64,000 nt of DNA from Acarospora socialis (GCA_025617375.2 JAMYGW020000001.1:2356001-2420000); one strand, 5' to 3'; counted from the stretch's first letter, positions 32,706-46,321 are shown. Notes: generated by a model from the sequence alone, not told the origin. A program made the numbers and translations.

Positions 32706-35341
32706 ATTTAATAGCATCAACTGATTTTCAAATCATCAAGTCTTCAATCATTGATTTGAAACTCTTAAAATTAGTCATCTTCATATGACATCATCAGTCT
32801 GATATTATCTTGCTGAAATCATCAGATTCTTCAATGTATTAAGTTTATCTATTTTTCTTAAGATTTTACTTTCACTGTTTATCAGATATCTATCTTATGA
32901 CAATGATATTGAATGACATTTCTGTGTCTCACTCATCATATTTATCATTGAAGTTATTTCACTTGTTATTCTTATCTATCTCACTTCTTCTATTATAAAC
33001 TTATCTTTTTTACAGTCTTCTCACAGTCATGATTTAACAAGCTGACAAAGTCTTCAACAGACACTCAGACAGATTCTAGTACTGTTACTTTAAGTTAAGA
33101 TTTACTTTGTTTATCAGACTGTTGCATTCTAGTCATTTATCAGCTAAAACAGTTTGAGTTAATCAATCATGTTTATATTTCACTCATCTCAAATGATGTT
33201 GTCAGTCTTGCTCACAGTATTGTCACACTATACTCTACATCTGTTGAGTATCAATCTTCTGTTAATATCTTGAGATCTTAACAAATTTGTAAAGATATCA
33301 GTCAGTCTTCTGATCTAAAGTATTTCATTAGCTGATTTCTTATGAAGAGTAGTCTCATTAAAACTATTCATCATTTCAAGAAGAACTCAACATCAGTACT
33401 TAATCACTCTGTCTATTCAACATAAATCTTGTTTCAAGTATCTGTCAACAAAGATATCAATTAATCTGATTTGTTCTGAACTGAGTGAAGACTTCATTAA
33501 TCTCTATCTGCATCAAATCAGTCAGATGAATTTGAATTTACAACATCATCATTATCTCAATCAGAACAGTCTCACAAATCAACATCTTCTGACATCAGAT
33601 CTCAAACATTTATCTTTGTTGATGAAAGCATTTTTCATGACTTATCACTATCATATAACATGACTAACAATAATGAAAGTCAACACAGCAATCACAAGAC
33701 ACCTACAGTCAATCTCATCTTTTTGAAAGTTTAAATGCAGATGCTTCAAGATATGATGACTCAAGCTAGAAATGAGAGTTGTACTGAGAGTTATGCTGAA
33801 ACTGTCAACTCAGTATCTTATTGTCTTGAAGTAAACCTACCACATTGTTTCAAAACAGATCTATCTCACTGTTCTGAACAACTTTACTTAAATTGACAAG
33901 ATCTATCTTAACATCATTGATATAAGTCAGATTCTGACAATTCTGATGATTTTGATGAGTCTGTTTCAGATATTTTGAACATGTTTTATAGACATCATCA
34001 AGTTAATAACAATACTCAGTTTCAATCTGAAGAAGTAAACTTCTTCAACTTACATCTAGATGTCAAGAACTATGATGCTGATGACATTATTGATATTGAC
34101 AAGAAGATTTACTTTTGTGATGTACATCTATTCATTGACTCTTTCAAGAATATTGCTTGTATCAAGATCAATAAAGTTATACATCAAAATTTGAACAAAT
34201 ATTTGTGAGATATAGCACAGAACTGATATATTGATCAACTCTTCTCTATAGAGTGTGAGTATATACAGAAAGATCAAGAAGTTAACTGATGAGAGAAGAT
34301 GCTGTTTTGTCACTTTAAATGAATTCAGTTTAACACAATGAAAGTTTTCAAAACTAAACACTATACAATTCAGAACATTCAGAATAATCATGAATTTTCT
34401 GAATTTATGCTCAATGTTATATGATATGTTAAGAATGCTGAAATGATCAACATTTTGACTTAACTAACATGAATGTGAAACAGATTTAATTCTAGTCTGC
34501 ATAAGAGCATCTGATGATCTAGTGTCTTAATGATGATGTTTTTCTTTATTGAAGATATGAAAGATATGAAAGAAATATAATTTAATAAGTACAACTGTCA
34601 TATCAAGTCTATCAGACTGTCATCTGTGCAGTTAACTCAGCAGCAACAGTGTCAACAACAAGATAACATTTTCAATAATCACTCATTTTGTTCATATGAT
34701 CAATTTCAAGAGCCTCAATTTTCTTATACTTCTTATCAGAATCAGCAAGCTTACAATTATCTGTATCAGTTATATCAGCTGTATTTATCTTATTCATACA
34801 ACATCAACATAAATATCTCATCAGTGTCTTTACAGCAGCAAATTTCTTATCATCAGTCTCTGTAAATCATCTTTGACAACATTAATTATTCTTGAAATGA
34901 GTATGCTGAACACAATGATCAATCTTGTCAGAATGCTCAGAATAATCAACATTCTTTATATCAGTTTAATCATCAATATCAATCAGCTTGATCTCAGTCA
35001 ACTTATCATGATGAAACTGAGCAGTCTGATGAAGACTTCACTGAAAAAGAATACAATGATGAATATGAGTATGATTATAATCAAGAAGAAGATATCTATC
35101 AAACAGATATGAAGAAGAACATTATTTACAAATTGATCAATCATGATGATTTCATGACATCTATCTTGAATCTGTTCAAAGAATCAACTTATTATCTTGA
35201 TATATTTCACACACATGCAGTCACAAATACATACATCTGTCATATGTGTAAGACAATCTTCTCATTCAATAACAAGCTACATCAGCACATTCAAACTACT
35301 CATGACAAATTCAAGATCAAGATCAAAAAACTCAGTTCTAT
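32706..35341 (+). pseudogene. Gypsy gag relic with C2H2 zinc finger (second-level element)
   Basis: From about 33975 the frame shows FFNLHLDVKNYD and IYFCDVHLFIDS, the hallmark of one fungal Ty3 gag group. A Gln/Tyr/Ser-rich stretch follows (34626-34860), then a clean C-x2-C-x12-H-x4-H finger at about 35236-35304 (CHMCKTIFSF...LHQHIQTTH). The insertion of the third-level element at 35337-35341 cuts the frame shortly after the finger. Confidence 0.72.
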
Positions 35342-35693
35342 TGTAACATTCTAATCTGAGCTTTCTTGAGTATGTAGAACTAAGAGTTTGTGCTTATTGA
35401 TATAACAGCTGATCTGAAATGGTTCTAGTCTTTAACTCTTAGATAGTTATTTAAGTTGAACATGATTCTTTTCATAAGAAAAATAACTGTGACTATATAC
35501 TGAGTCTGCTCATTGATCTCATTGTTGAGTCTGTCAAGATGACTCATTCATGCAATCTGTTGAGCTTGCTCATCAAGCTTGTTGTCAAGCATATCAAAAT
35601 ATTATGTGACTACTGTCTAAATATTCTCTAAATGTATGCTTTCTGCATATATACATCAGTTTGTTTTAAGTTCATTTTAACTTAACTGTAACA
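35342..35693 (-). repeat. 3' LTR of third-level gypsy element
   Basis: 352 bp, equal to its partner. Sites reading CA here and TG in the partner (for example ACATT versus ATGTT at the start) show an ancestral CG mutated on opposite strands. Confidence 0.92.
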
Positions 35694-35771
35694 CTATTTT
35701 TTTCTTTTCAGACATTAATCTTCTAGAATCTATATAAGTGAGAGTATTTACATTGTTCATTGTCAGTGATG

Positions 35772-36182
35772 ATGCTTTCTAAAAATTTCAATTGTCTAAG
35801 AATTGCAAAGAAAATTCAGATTGATGATGTACTTGTTCTGTTTTTTTGTGACTATTGTGTTCATTATGACATTAATTGTTTTGTAATGAAATTCTGATCA
35901 AAATGTAATAAATATACTTGTCATAATCATCTGTGTATCAATGTATTGTGAAAGTTTCTCAATAGAACTTGTCTTTTGCTTCAAAAGAAAATAAATAAAG
36001 CAAATGATAAACTGACAGTCAAGCACACTGAGCTTGCTGCACTCTCTTCAAAAATTATACATCTTCAGAAAATACTGAATCAAATAGATCACTGTGCTTC
36101 ACAGAAAGTTAACTGTCTTGTTGCTGAACTTAATAGTGATAATGATGAAACTGAGAATGAAGATTTTCAAACAATATCATAA
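35772..36182 (+). pseudogene. Antisense accessory ORF in third-level element: Zn2Cys6-like cysteines plus coiled coil
   Basis: One frame of 136 codons runs from ATG 35772 to TAA 36180-36182 with only two internal TGAs, opposite in sense to the element's gag-pol and placed just inside the LTR. The first half has C-x2-C-x6-C (CDYCVHYDINC), an 8-residue loop, then a second C-x2-Y-x6-C in which Tyr (TAT) would have been Cys (TGT/TGC) before a G-to-A change. This is the spacing of a fungal Zn(II)2Cys6 cluster. The second half (KKINKANDKLTVKHTELAALSSK...) is heptad-like and ends in an acidic tail. From memory, similar 'zinc cluster plus coiled coil' ORFs accompany some fungal gypsy elements. A role is unknown. 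Confidence 0.55.
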
Positions 36183-36199
36183 CTTGTCAACTTCATGTT

Positions 36200-39100
36200 G
36201 TCATTCTTCTGAACTAGTATCAACTTCTTTTTTTAAAATGTTGAAGTGTTCTCACACAGTTCTTGAGATTTTCTCTGAATTTTCAGATATTTTCTGAGAT
36301 ATCATAATTTTTTCATTTCACAAGATAGTGAACTTTTTCATTAATCATTCTTTTCTCTAAAATGTTCTCAACTTCATATTCTTCATTGAGTTTGACAGAT
36401 GTTTCAGTAACTTAAAGTAATATGAATTAATCACAATGCTGTAGCATGAATACATAAAATATCAGATGTATTCTCATCTTCTTAAGTAAGTTTAGTTCAT
36501 AGCTTAATTCTTTAATGTTTCATATGATCTTGAATGATTTGATGCTTTTGTTCTTCAGCTTTTTGCTTTTCTCTTTAGTTCTTATATGATTTGTTTTTAA
36601 ATATATTTTCTCTTCTTTCTTAAATGATTTTGCTTCTATCATTTATTCTGTTTACTGTTTGATCTGTTTTGTCAGATCTTGATGCAGTTTTTTTATTTGA
36701 GTAATATTTAGAATTGCTTTCTGACTTTGTGATTTATGTTCTTTAAGATCTCATTATATCTTCAGATTGTAGTCATAGTTCATATAGAAAGATATTTTTT
36801 TTGTGATTTCATTTTTTGCATTGTTGTATGCAAACTGTGTCATCAGCAACAGTCATATTCAGTTATCTTGACTCTTGTTGACATAGTGTCTCAAGTATAT
36901 TTTCACTATTTGATTCATTCATTTGCTTTGTTCATCTGTTCATGAGTGATATGTTATTGACATTTTGTGCTTTATTTTAAGTTCTGCTGTGAGTGTTTCT
37001 CAAAACTTATTTATGAACAGTTTGTCTCTGTCAGTGATAAATTTCTTTGATAGTTCATGATTGTTAATTAACTCTCACAGTATTGTGTACATCAATATTG
37101 ATGCTGTTGCAGTTTCTTTGAATAAAATGAACATTGTATACTTGATTAATCTGTTCACTATAATCAATATATTATTAAATCTTACTTCTCATGCTAAATT
37201 CTTAGACAATGATAACTTTATGATGAAGTTCATGATAATTAACTTTCACAATGCATCTAATACATCAAGTCACATTATTTTGTCATATCATTTATCTCAG
37301 TTAATCTTATTTCTTCAGCATGAGTTGCATACAGCAATTATCTTAACAATTCAATTTCAAAAATCACTGACATTGTGTCTTCTTCACACTAGATGCTCAG
37401 TGCATTTGATTTTTAAATGTTCTTCAGTTCTGTTGTAATGACATATTTTAATAAGTTCTTTATCTGTTAAGAGAGCTTGCTTTATTTTATATATTGCTGC
37501 TAAATCTTTTGTGAGAATTTTGTTGTTGTCTTTGCTGAGAATTTTGACATGTACTGTTTGTACATCTTCATAATCAAGTCATCTACTCAAGACATTCATT
37601 TCATTATTCTCATTACTTTTTTTGTAATGAATCTGAAATTCATAGTCTGTCAACTGTTTCATTCAATGAATCTGTCATCAATTGAGTTGCTTTGTCATTG
37701 CAAAGTTTCTCAGATTCTTATGATTCATATAGATTTGAATTGACTTATTTGTTTTCACAAGATAAGATCTTTAATCTTGTAGTGCTTCTACTATTGCAAG
37801 AAGTTTCTTATTATAAATTTCATATTTTTTCTTGAGTTCTGATAACTTTCTAAATCAGTATGTTATGAATCTCTGCTGTTCATTCTCAATTTAATATAAA
37901 TATATTTTTACTGCAAAATCTGAAGCATCAGTTTTCAATGTCTTCTCACATACTGAATTGAGTATTCTCAGATGTGCTGTTTTGCTAAAACTTTTCTTTA
38001 ATATGTGAAATGCATTCTTCTGCTCTTGATTTCAATGTTATTCTTTGTTTTTGTGCATTAAATGTGTCAGTGATTCTGCAATCTTTGTGTAGTTTAATAT
38101 AAACTTTCAATAATAATTCATTAATTTTAGAAAGATCTGTACTTTCTTGATTCATTTTAATGTTAATCAGTTTCTGACTGCTTCTGTTTTCTTTGAATTT
38201 TTTTTGATTTGTTTAGATCAAATCACATAGTCTAGAAATTTAACTTTCTTGATTTCAAATCTGCTTTTTGACTTTTTCACATACAAGACTTTCACATTGA
38301 GCTTTGTCAATATCTTGCACACATACTCTCAGTACTTCTCAAGATCTTCTGAGTATATCAGAATATCATTAAGATATATGATCACAAAATTATTAAAATA
38401 TTCTCTTAATATGTCATTGATCAATCTCTGAAAGATGACTGATGCATTTTTTAATTCAAATAACATAACAATGTACTCATAGTGTTCATATCTTGTTCAG
38501 AATGTTGTCTTTCACTTTTTATCTTTTTTCATTCTGACTTGATAATAGACATTCTTAAGATCTAAGCTTGTGAATTACTTAGTTTTGTTTAATTAATCTT
38601 GCAACTCTTCTATCAGTGATAGAGAATAATTATCTCAATAAGTTATCTTGTTGAGTTGTCTGTAATCAACACATAGTTGTTTTTTGTCATTCTTCTTTGA
38701 TACAAACAGAATTAAGTATTCTGCTGATGATTTTGATGATTTTATGAATTTTCTCTTTAGATTCTCATCAAGATAAGCTCTTACTTTCTTGAGCTGATCT
38801 TCACTCATTGAGTATAATGACATTCACTTAAACTGCTTTTTGTTCAATAGCAATATCTCATGATTTCATGACTTATACTCTGATAAGCTCATTTCTGATT
38901 GCTTGAAAATCTTGTATGCATCTTTGACTGTGCATATTTCTTTTGTGACTCAATCAATTCTTGAATTCTTTTTACACAATCAAGACATCTCTAGCATTGC
39001 ATCATATCTGATTAATTTCATAATGTTAAACATTATCTCTTGTGAGTTTTCAAGAATTGAGACTTTCACACAGATTTTCTTATTAATTCTTTTGATGACT

Positions 39101-41150
39101 CTGTTCATCATTTGTATGTTGAATGAATGATGTGCTCACTGTGTCTTCAATCTCAACATGTTGATCATTCATTAACTTATGATGTTACTGTCTACTTCAA
39201 AATTCATTAATGTGTTGATCTGATGTTTATTAATCATAATTTTGATTTATATTTGATGATCATTGTCTTGTCTTTGAAACACTGCTAACTTCTTGTTCTT
39301 TAGTTTTGTTGAGAAAGCTTTTCATTTTTTGACTCACTTAATTGTTCAGCTCATCTTTAAAGTTCTTGAAATTATCTTAATTTTCTTTTGATCATGAGAT
39401 TCACATACTTTAAACTGTACTGCTCAATGTGTCTTTCTGAATGTAGTCAGAATTTATATTGATTGTACTTCATCTGCAACTGACTTTCAAAGATTTTTAC
39501 TTTTTACAGAAATTCAAATGATATATATTCTTCACTGAAAATTCATTTGTCTTCATTCTGCATAATATACTCTTCAGATAAGCATATCTCAATCTTGTGA
39601 CTTTTAGTCTTTCACACAAGAAATTCTGATATCAGTTTTCTCATAACTATTTGTGTGTCTCTCATTAAATCATCAAATTCTTTGCATATCTCTGCTTTCT
39701 GATTTCAAGTCTTTTGCTTTTTCTTCTGCATTATTTTGTAATTTAATACTGTTTCTTTCTGAGCACTCAGATCTTTCTCAATCTTTGTTTAATACTTTTT
39801 TGAAAGTTCTGTCTCAGCATTGTCTGAACTTTCTTTTGTGAGTGCATCATTATTGAGAAATATTCAAGATTCATCAATCTGAAATTCATGATCATCAGTT
39901 TCTTTGATGTTATTCTCAAGAATATTGTTTTCTTTCTTGACATCAAGAACTCTTTTCTTGATAAGAATAGCTAATTCTTTTTTGCAGTTTGATTAACTCT
40001 TTATATTGTATTTATTCTTCATGTCTTTGCACAGTTTCTGAAAGTATCATTTAACTTTATCTTTTGTGTTCATGTGTACTCTGCACATGTTATTATAGCA
40101 GATTGTTCAGCTGAGAATGTTATGCACTATGTGTGTATTCTTCTTGACTGTCATCACAATGTTTTTTCTTTTCATTCAAGATCTGTTACATTCTCAGACA
40201 AGATGTTCAGATTTTCTGCAGTTATAATATGTTCACATTTCATTTCACAGTGTTATCTGAGACTTAGTGAACTGCTTCTGCTGACATTCATGCTTCATTT
40301 ATTTAGTCTTTTATGACTTTTGATGATGCTTCTTAATTATATTGAGATTCATAGAATTTGTTCTTTTATGTCTTATCATTAAAACATATCATTTTGCTCA
40401 CAGTCAGAAGCTTTCTTCTTGATCTTTTATCATAGATGACATTCAATATTCTTTTTGTTTCATTTGTTGTTCTCACTGACAACTGTCAATGTTGATACTC
40501 AGATTAATTATTCTCTGAAGATTGTCTGATCATTTTGTTCAGATTATTTTGTCTTTGATGAACTCTCTCAATTCACAATAATACTGATAGATAAGTGCTT
40601 CATCATTTCATCTGATAAGTACTGCTAATCACTGAAACTCTGTGATGTATACTGCTGCTGATTCATTCTGTTGCAAGATTGAACTTATTTTTTAACTGTT
40701 CTTTCTTTGTCAATCACTTCAAAGACTTTTCTTAACTCTTTCTTGAATCATGCATAGTCATTGAACATAGATTTTGTGTTTGTATTGCATTCTTTGTATT
40801 TTTTTTCTAAGAACTCATGCAGTTTGAGATCAACTCAATCAAAAGCTGCATTTACAAGATAGATTGTTGCAAACAGTGTCTTTTCTTGATTGATTTAAAA
40901 CTTCAGTTAATTAAATTCAATGTACAGATTGAGTTTTGTCATAAAGATTTGTAGCTTTTCTCTCTCTTCACCAAAGATATTCAGTATTTATATCTTCAGT
41001 GCACTCTCAGATAGTTGTATTATTGAGATTGACATTGCTGATTGTGTCACTGTTCTATTTGAAGTAAATAATTGAGATGAGTTTGTCTGAACTTGTCTCA
41101 AGAACAAAGTTAAGATGTTTTTTTGTGTGTTAAACATCATACTCATTATA
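36200..41150 (-). pseudogene. Gypsy gag-pol relic, minus strand (third-level element)
   Basis: Read on the minus strand. Gag starts near 41140 (MSMMFNTQKN...), with EREKLQIFMTKLNLYIEF and ATYLVNAAFD near 40950-40850, and EALIYQYYCELREFIKD near 40600. RT near 38820-38240 contains CVDYRQLNKIT and LNDILIYSEDLE (YLDD site mutated to LND). RNase H and integrase follow toward 36500. TGA and TAA stops interrupt every domain. The integrase and 3' end are only loosely bounded. Confidence 0.75.
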
Positions 41151-41168
41151 TTGTAAGAATATTCAAAA

Positions 41169-41520
41169 TGTAATGTTCTAACCTAAGCTTTCTCAAGTAT
41201 GTAGAACTAAGAATTTGTGCTTATTGATATAATAATTGGTCTGAAATGATTCTGGTCTTTAACTTTTAAATAGTTATTTAAGTTAAACATGATTTTTTTC
41301 ATAAGAGAAATGACTGTGACTATATACTGAGTCTGCTCATCAGTCTTGTTGTTAAGCTCATCAAGATGACTCATTTATGCAATCTGTTGAGTTTGCTTGT
41401 CAAGCTCATTATCAAGCATGTTGAGATGTCACATAACTACTGTTTAAACATTTTCTGAATGTACACTCTCTGCATATATGCATCAGTTCACTTTAAGTTC
41501 ATTTTGATTTAATCATAACA
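41169..41520 (-). repeat. 5' LTR of third-level gypsy element
   Basis: 352 bp partner of 35342-35693, followed by TSD TCTAT. The differences between the two are transitions only by eye. Confidence 0.92.
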
Positions 41521-44500
41521 TCTATTTTCTTAAGCACTGATTCTGAGCTTAAGTCAATTTCTGTATCTATTTTGACAATAGTTCATGTTAATATTCATCA
41601 CATAACAATCAAAATCATTAAATCAGACACAGTCAATGTCATTGAAGAATCTGATTGCAGTTTTCACAATTGACATTACATGATGATATTCTTTCAGTTT
41701 TCATCTCAATTCAGTGAAGACTTCACTGAACTCATCTGTTTAAATACAGATTACACAATGTCACTGATGAACAGAATATTTCTTTATAAACATTTATTAG
41801 ATATTCTTATTCAAAGAATTAAAAGTCAGATAACAGTACAGAAAATAAACAGTTGAACATATCAATATCAAAAGTATGTTCAACTGAGTCTTTATTTATC
41901 AGATACTTTGTTCAACAGAAAGATCACTATCACTTATATTATAAGAGACATGTATTTAGTCAACAATCTTCAAGTCAATCTTCTTATCAATATGAACATT
42001 ATAGAACTTAAACACATAAGTATGAATATTTCATCTCAGAAGATCATAATAGGTGAATGTCAGAACATGTTGATGAATTTAAGCATTACATTACAAAAGA
42101 ATAATACTCAACAGATTGTTCAGTTCACAGTTAAGATTGTGATATCTTCACAATTCATACAACAAATCACAATTAAAATCAAAAAACAGTCTCTTCTCAA
42201 GAACAGAGACTTAGTTTTCTGCTTATCTTACTTGAGTGTTTATGAACATATAGTTGACATCAATATGTTCTTCATTCATGTTCAAAACAATCTTTCTACA
42301 TTGATAACTCTATCTCATCATATCAGACTAAAAGTCATTGATGAATACAATGAAGAAGACTGTTATGCAGTCAGTATCAAGAATGTCAATCTTGCTGCAT
42401 ATAAATCACTGACTAAACTGAATGTTCAAATGTCTGAAACTCATCTATTTAATGAAGTTACAATATATGGTGAAAAATTCATCAAAGTCATCACTCTCAT
42501 CACTGTCATGAAGACTTACTCAGATCTATAACATGATCATAGAATGATAATAGATATATCTGAATCTGACTATCTTCAAGTTTCACTTAAGACTGACTGA
42601 AAGAAGAAGATCACAAAACTTTCAAAATAAATCTATTTTCTTAGAAAGAAAGCATGTTGACTAGTTGATGAGAAGTTTGACAAATTACACATACAAGAAT
42701 GAATGAATTGATCAACTCAGTCAACATCATTTAACTTCTCAATATTCATCATCTGAAAGACAGTTATATCAGAAGACATGTTTAAACAGAAGAGACATGT
42801 TGTGATAGATATTTGTGATTTAAATCAAATATTACAGTCAGATTTCTACTCACTGTCACTGCAGACAGACATTACTGCAGTAGTACAAGAATGTCACTAT
42901 ATCTCTACAGTGAATTGTGTCTCTTTTTTCTATCAATGACTTGTTAATCTGACAGATCAATCTAAGTTTACTGTGATTTTGCACTGAGATCAAGAGCACT
43001 TTAATGTGACAGTTATGAGATATCACAACTCATCTTCTTATATTCAACAACAAATGAATAGAATACTTTAATCTTTTCATTTCTTTGTTCAGAACTATGT
43101 TGATGATATTGTTATCTTTTCAAAAATGTTGAATGAGCATCTTCATCACTTACATCAAATTTTTCAGCTGTTTCAGAACCTGAGCATTAGTCTTGAATTT
43201 AAGAAGTCATATTTAGATTATTTTACTGTTACACTTCTAGATCAATGAGTTAATGTTTTAGAATTATTTACATCTGAAGAAAAGATTTGAGTCTTAGTGA
43301 ATCTAAAATTCTCTACTATTCTCAAGATTCTTAAGACTTATCTTGATCTAACTGACTGACTATGATCATATATACTCTATTACACACAGATAATGATCTC
43401 TCTACAGACAAGAAAGATGATTTTGTTGAAGACTTCATCAGTTTTTAAAGAAAATATTCAAAAACAACATAGCTGCAGTATTCATGTGAAAAATTCAAGT
43501 TCTGAGAAACTACATGTCTTTGAGACACTACAAGATCTATTTGCAGCTTCAACATTTCTAGTTCATTTTGATTCAAATTAACATCTGTACATCAACATGA
43601 ATGTGTTCAAGCAGTATGAATTTGATGCAGTTGTATATCATATTGAAGAAAATCTCAACAGTAAAAACACAGAGTTTTCACATCAGAAAATTCAATCAAT
43701 TCTGTTTCTCAGTAAACTGCTTACTTTGACAGAATGAAACTACTGATCAATGAAGATGAAAATGACTGAATTAGTATGAATAGTTCAAAAACCCAACCAT
43801 CTCATCAAATCAACACCATCAAAACTGATCATTATAGTGTTTACAGATCATAGTGTTACTATCTTTATAGCACATCAGACTCATCTTATCACAACTGTTT
43901 CAACAAATAAGCTTAATTTACAGCTTGTACAGACATTGCAGTATCTCAGTCAATTCAATCTAGATGTATGACATCATCTCAGAAAAATTCATCATTTTTA
44001 ATGCATTGTCACAACTTCTAAACAATATGAAGATTAAAACAGAGAATAATATTGACATTCTTGATGACATAGAATTCTATCACATCACACTGATAGAATT
44101 GATCAACAACTTCAAGAAATATCTTCAGAACACATATGAGAATGATTTTCAATGAAAGTGAATACTAAATATTGTCAGACTGTCAAAATGGTCTGATAGA
44201 AAGAACACATCAAATGCAGCTCACAATGAAGATATTATGAATAGATTGATTGAATTATGCTTCATCTATTGAAATGATCTAATCTACTATATCAACAATG
44301 TTGATGAGCATGAACATTTGTGCATACTGATCTGTTTCAAAAAGAAAATATTTAAATTAGTACATAATTAACAACATCATAACAGTTTTCACCACATCTA
44401 CAACTGAGTATTGATCTTTCTTTTTCTGAGACATTTGTTCAAACAGCTAAAAGATTATATTGTTCATTACTTAGAATGTCTGATCAATCAGATTAAACAT

Positions 44501-45837
44501 TACAGTTTATATGAATCATTACAGTCTATAGTGACACTCTCAATTTTGTTTCACATCATTATCATGAACTTTATACTGACACTACTGTCAAGTCATGAAG
44601 ATCTTGATAATCTACTCATCATTACTGACAAATTTACAAAGTAAGTGTTGTTACTACTCAGCAGATCTACCTACACCACTTTAAATTGAATCAATGTCTT
44701 GTTATCAGATCTGATAGATTATGATTGAAACATATCTCATCAAATCATCAGTGATCAAGATAGAAAATTTCTTTCATTCTTTTGACAAGCTATATTTGAA
44801 AAACTAGGTACTAAGTTACTCATCTTTATTACATATCATTCTCAAATCAATGATCAATCTGAGTGTACAAATCAAATGATAGAAATTGCTTTACAATATA
44901 CTCTATTCAACTCAGATAGATCTGATGAAGTTTTTATTACAATTTTATCTTATCTGCAAGATAGTCTGAATAACACAAGAAACATTTTCATCAATCATGC
45001 TCTGAACAAGCTGACTTATGAATTTTGCATGAACATCAGTCTCAATATATTGTTGTCTTTCAATCTATCTTTCAAGAATTACATTCATCTACAACAAATC
45101 TACTGCAAAGAAGCTGAACAGACTATTGTCTTTGCAAACATTACAGTAAAATCATACTATGACACAAATCATCACTCTATTATCATTGAGTCAGATTCAA
45201 TGATCTATCTATGACTTTTTTATAAATACATCATATCTGATCTTTCAAATCAGAAACTTGCAAATCAGCAGATAGACTCATTTTGAGTTATAAAGTGTGT
45301 CAGTCAGCTTGCTTATTGTTTACAACTATCATTTATTATGCAAATACACTCTGTTGTGTTGATAGCTCAGTTCAAACTCACTTCTCATGAAAGTGATCTC
45401 TACAATCAACAGGTAGATGTGAATTCATTTTTTATTGAAAATGATGAAACTGTCAATGACAAAATCAAGAATGTCAAATCACTCTTCTACAAAATTAAAC
45501 ATCTACTAGACAAGCACATCAGACATCAAGAATGCAGTCAATCTACAGTTGAGTATCTTGTGAAATGAAAGAAATATAATCATAGTCACAATGCATGATA
45601 TAACATACAAGACCTGACTGAAACAAAGAACTTGATAGCAGATTACAAACAAAATATGATGACAATCATTTAGCTGTCATCTACATATCACTACATCATC
45701 TATCTCATCATTCAAAACAATTGAGCTACACACTTCTTGTTGAAGACTTCATCTATGACATCACTGACTTCATTATTCATTATCTAGCTATTGAACATCT
45801 CAACAAGATTGTCAACATTGCTTAACAGAGAACAGAT
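41521..45837 (+). pseudogene. Gypsy pol relic with chromodomain (second-level element)
   Basis: It resumes after the second TCTAT. Protease at ~41740-42530: CLNTDYTMSLMNR (expected LDTG site mutated) and the flap/VNNLQVNLLINMNII region. RT ~42700-43330 with YVDDIVIFSK at 43096 onward. RNase H ~43390-43700. Integrase ~44200-45240 with a DNLLIITDKFTK core. C-terminal chromodomain ~45340-45620 with EYLVK, then TGA for Trp, then KKY. Stops and missense changes are scattered throughout. Confidence 0.8.
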
Positions 45838-46020
45838 TGTTATGAATCTAGAATGTGTCTGATGACTGTGGTTCATCAAGTCACTTTACAATTTTGCTGT
45901 TGTCATGAACTTATGATTAATTGCTAGATATGAAAGAAATCTAATTAGATATATAGTTAGATCTTTGTTCAGAGCTTAGAAAAATCAATTTATCTTTTTT
46001 ACATATAATGAGTTCTAATA
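45838..46020 (+). repeat. 3' LTR of second-level gypsy element
   Basis: Partner of 32523-32705. It is followed directly by the TSD AGAAT. Confidence 0.92.
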
Positions 46021-46142
46021 AGAATCTTATTCATCTTAATTATGTTCTCATCAGCAACATAATCATCAACAAATTTATTAAGTCACTTTCTATCATCAAA
46101 TTCACACACTTTATTGATCTTATTGATCTTATCTGTCACTAA
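46021..46142 (+). pseudogene. Copia RNase H C-terminus, severed by the nested insertion
   Basis: Reading on from the second copy of TSD AGAAT in the frame used at 32520-32522 gives LNYV, a gap, INKFIKSL and FIDLIDL. This matches the usual copia C-terminus (LEYV...TKPL...LIGL) and ends at a TAA at 46140-46142. It proves where the gypsy element landed. Confidence 0.8.
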
Positions 46143-46321
46143 AGATTCTGTGATCTATATGAAAGAACATTGAGTCATCATTTAATGAACTTCAATAAAG
46201 TGTGTTTGAATCACATCAGAATCAATCAAATCTTTGCAGTAAACTGAGTAATTTATTGTAAAGATCTGTCTTTTTTCTCTTCTTATTCATCTCACTGTTG
46301 TTGAAATGATCTGAGAAGATG

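Larger units (their letters stand above)
35342..41520 (-). mobile_element. Third-level LTR retrotransposon (Ty3/gypsy), inverted
   Basis: The 352-bp LTRs (35342-35693 and 41169-41520) are flanked by the perfect TSD TCTAT (35337-35341 and 41521-41525). The element is 6,179 bp and its gag-pol reads on the minus strand, opposite to its hosts. Plus-strand LTR ends are TGTAA...TAACA. It also carries a plus-strand ORF near the 3' end of the element (35772-36182). Confidence 0.93.
32523..46020 (+). mobile_element. Second-level LTR retrotransposon (Ty3/gypsy chromovirus)
   Basis: The 183-bp LTRs (32523-32705 and 45838-46020) start TGTTATG and end CTAATA (probably TAACA before mutation). The perfect TSD is AGAAT (32518-32522 and 46021-46025). 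Removing the third-level element leaves about 7.3 kb. The plus-strand order is gag with Gln-rich tail and C2H2 finger, [nested element], aspartic protease, RT (YVDD at 43096-43107), RNase H, integrase, chromodomain. All frames are broken. Confidence 0.92.
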
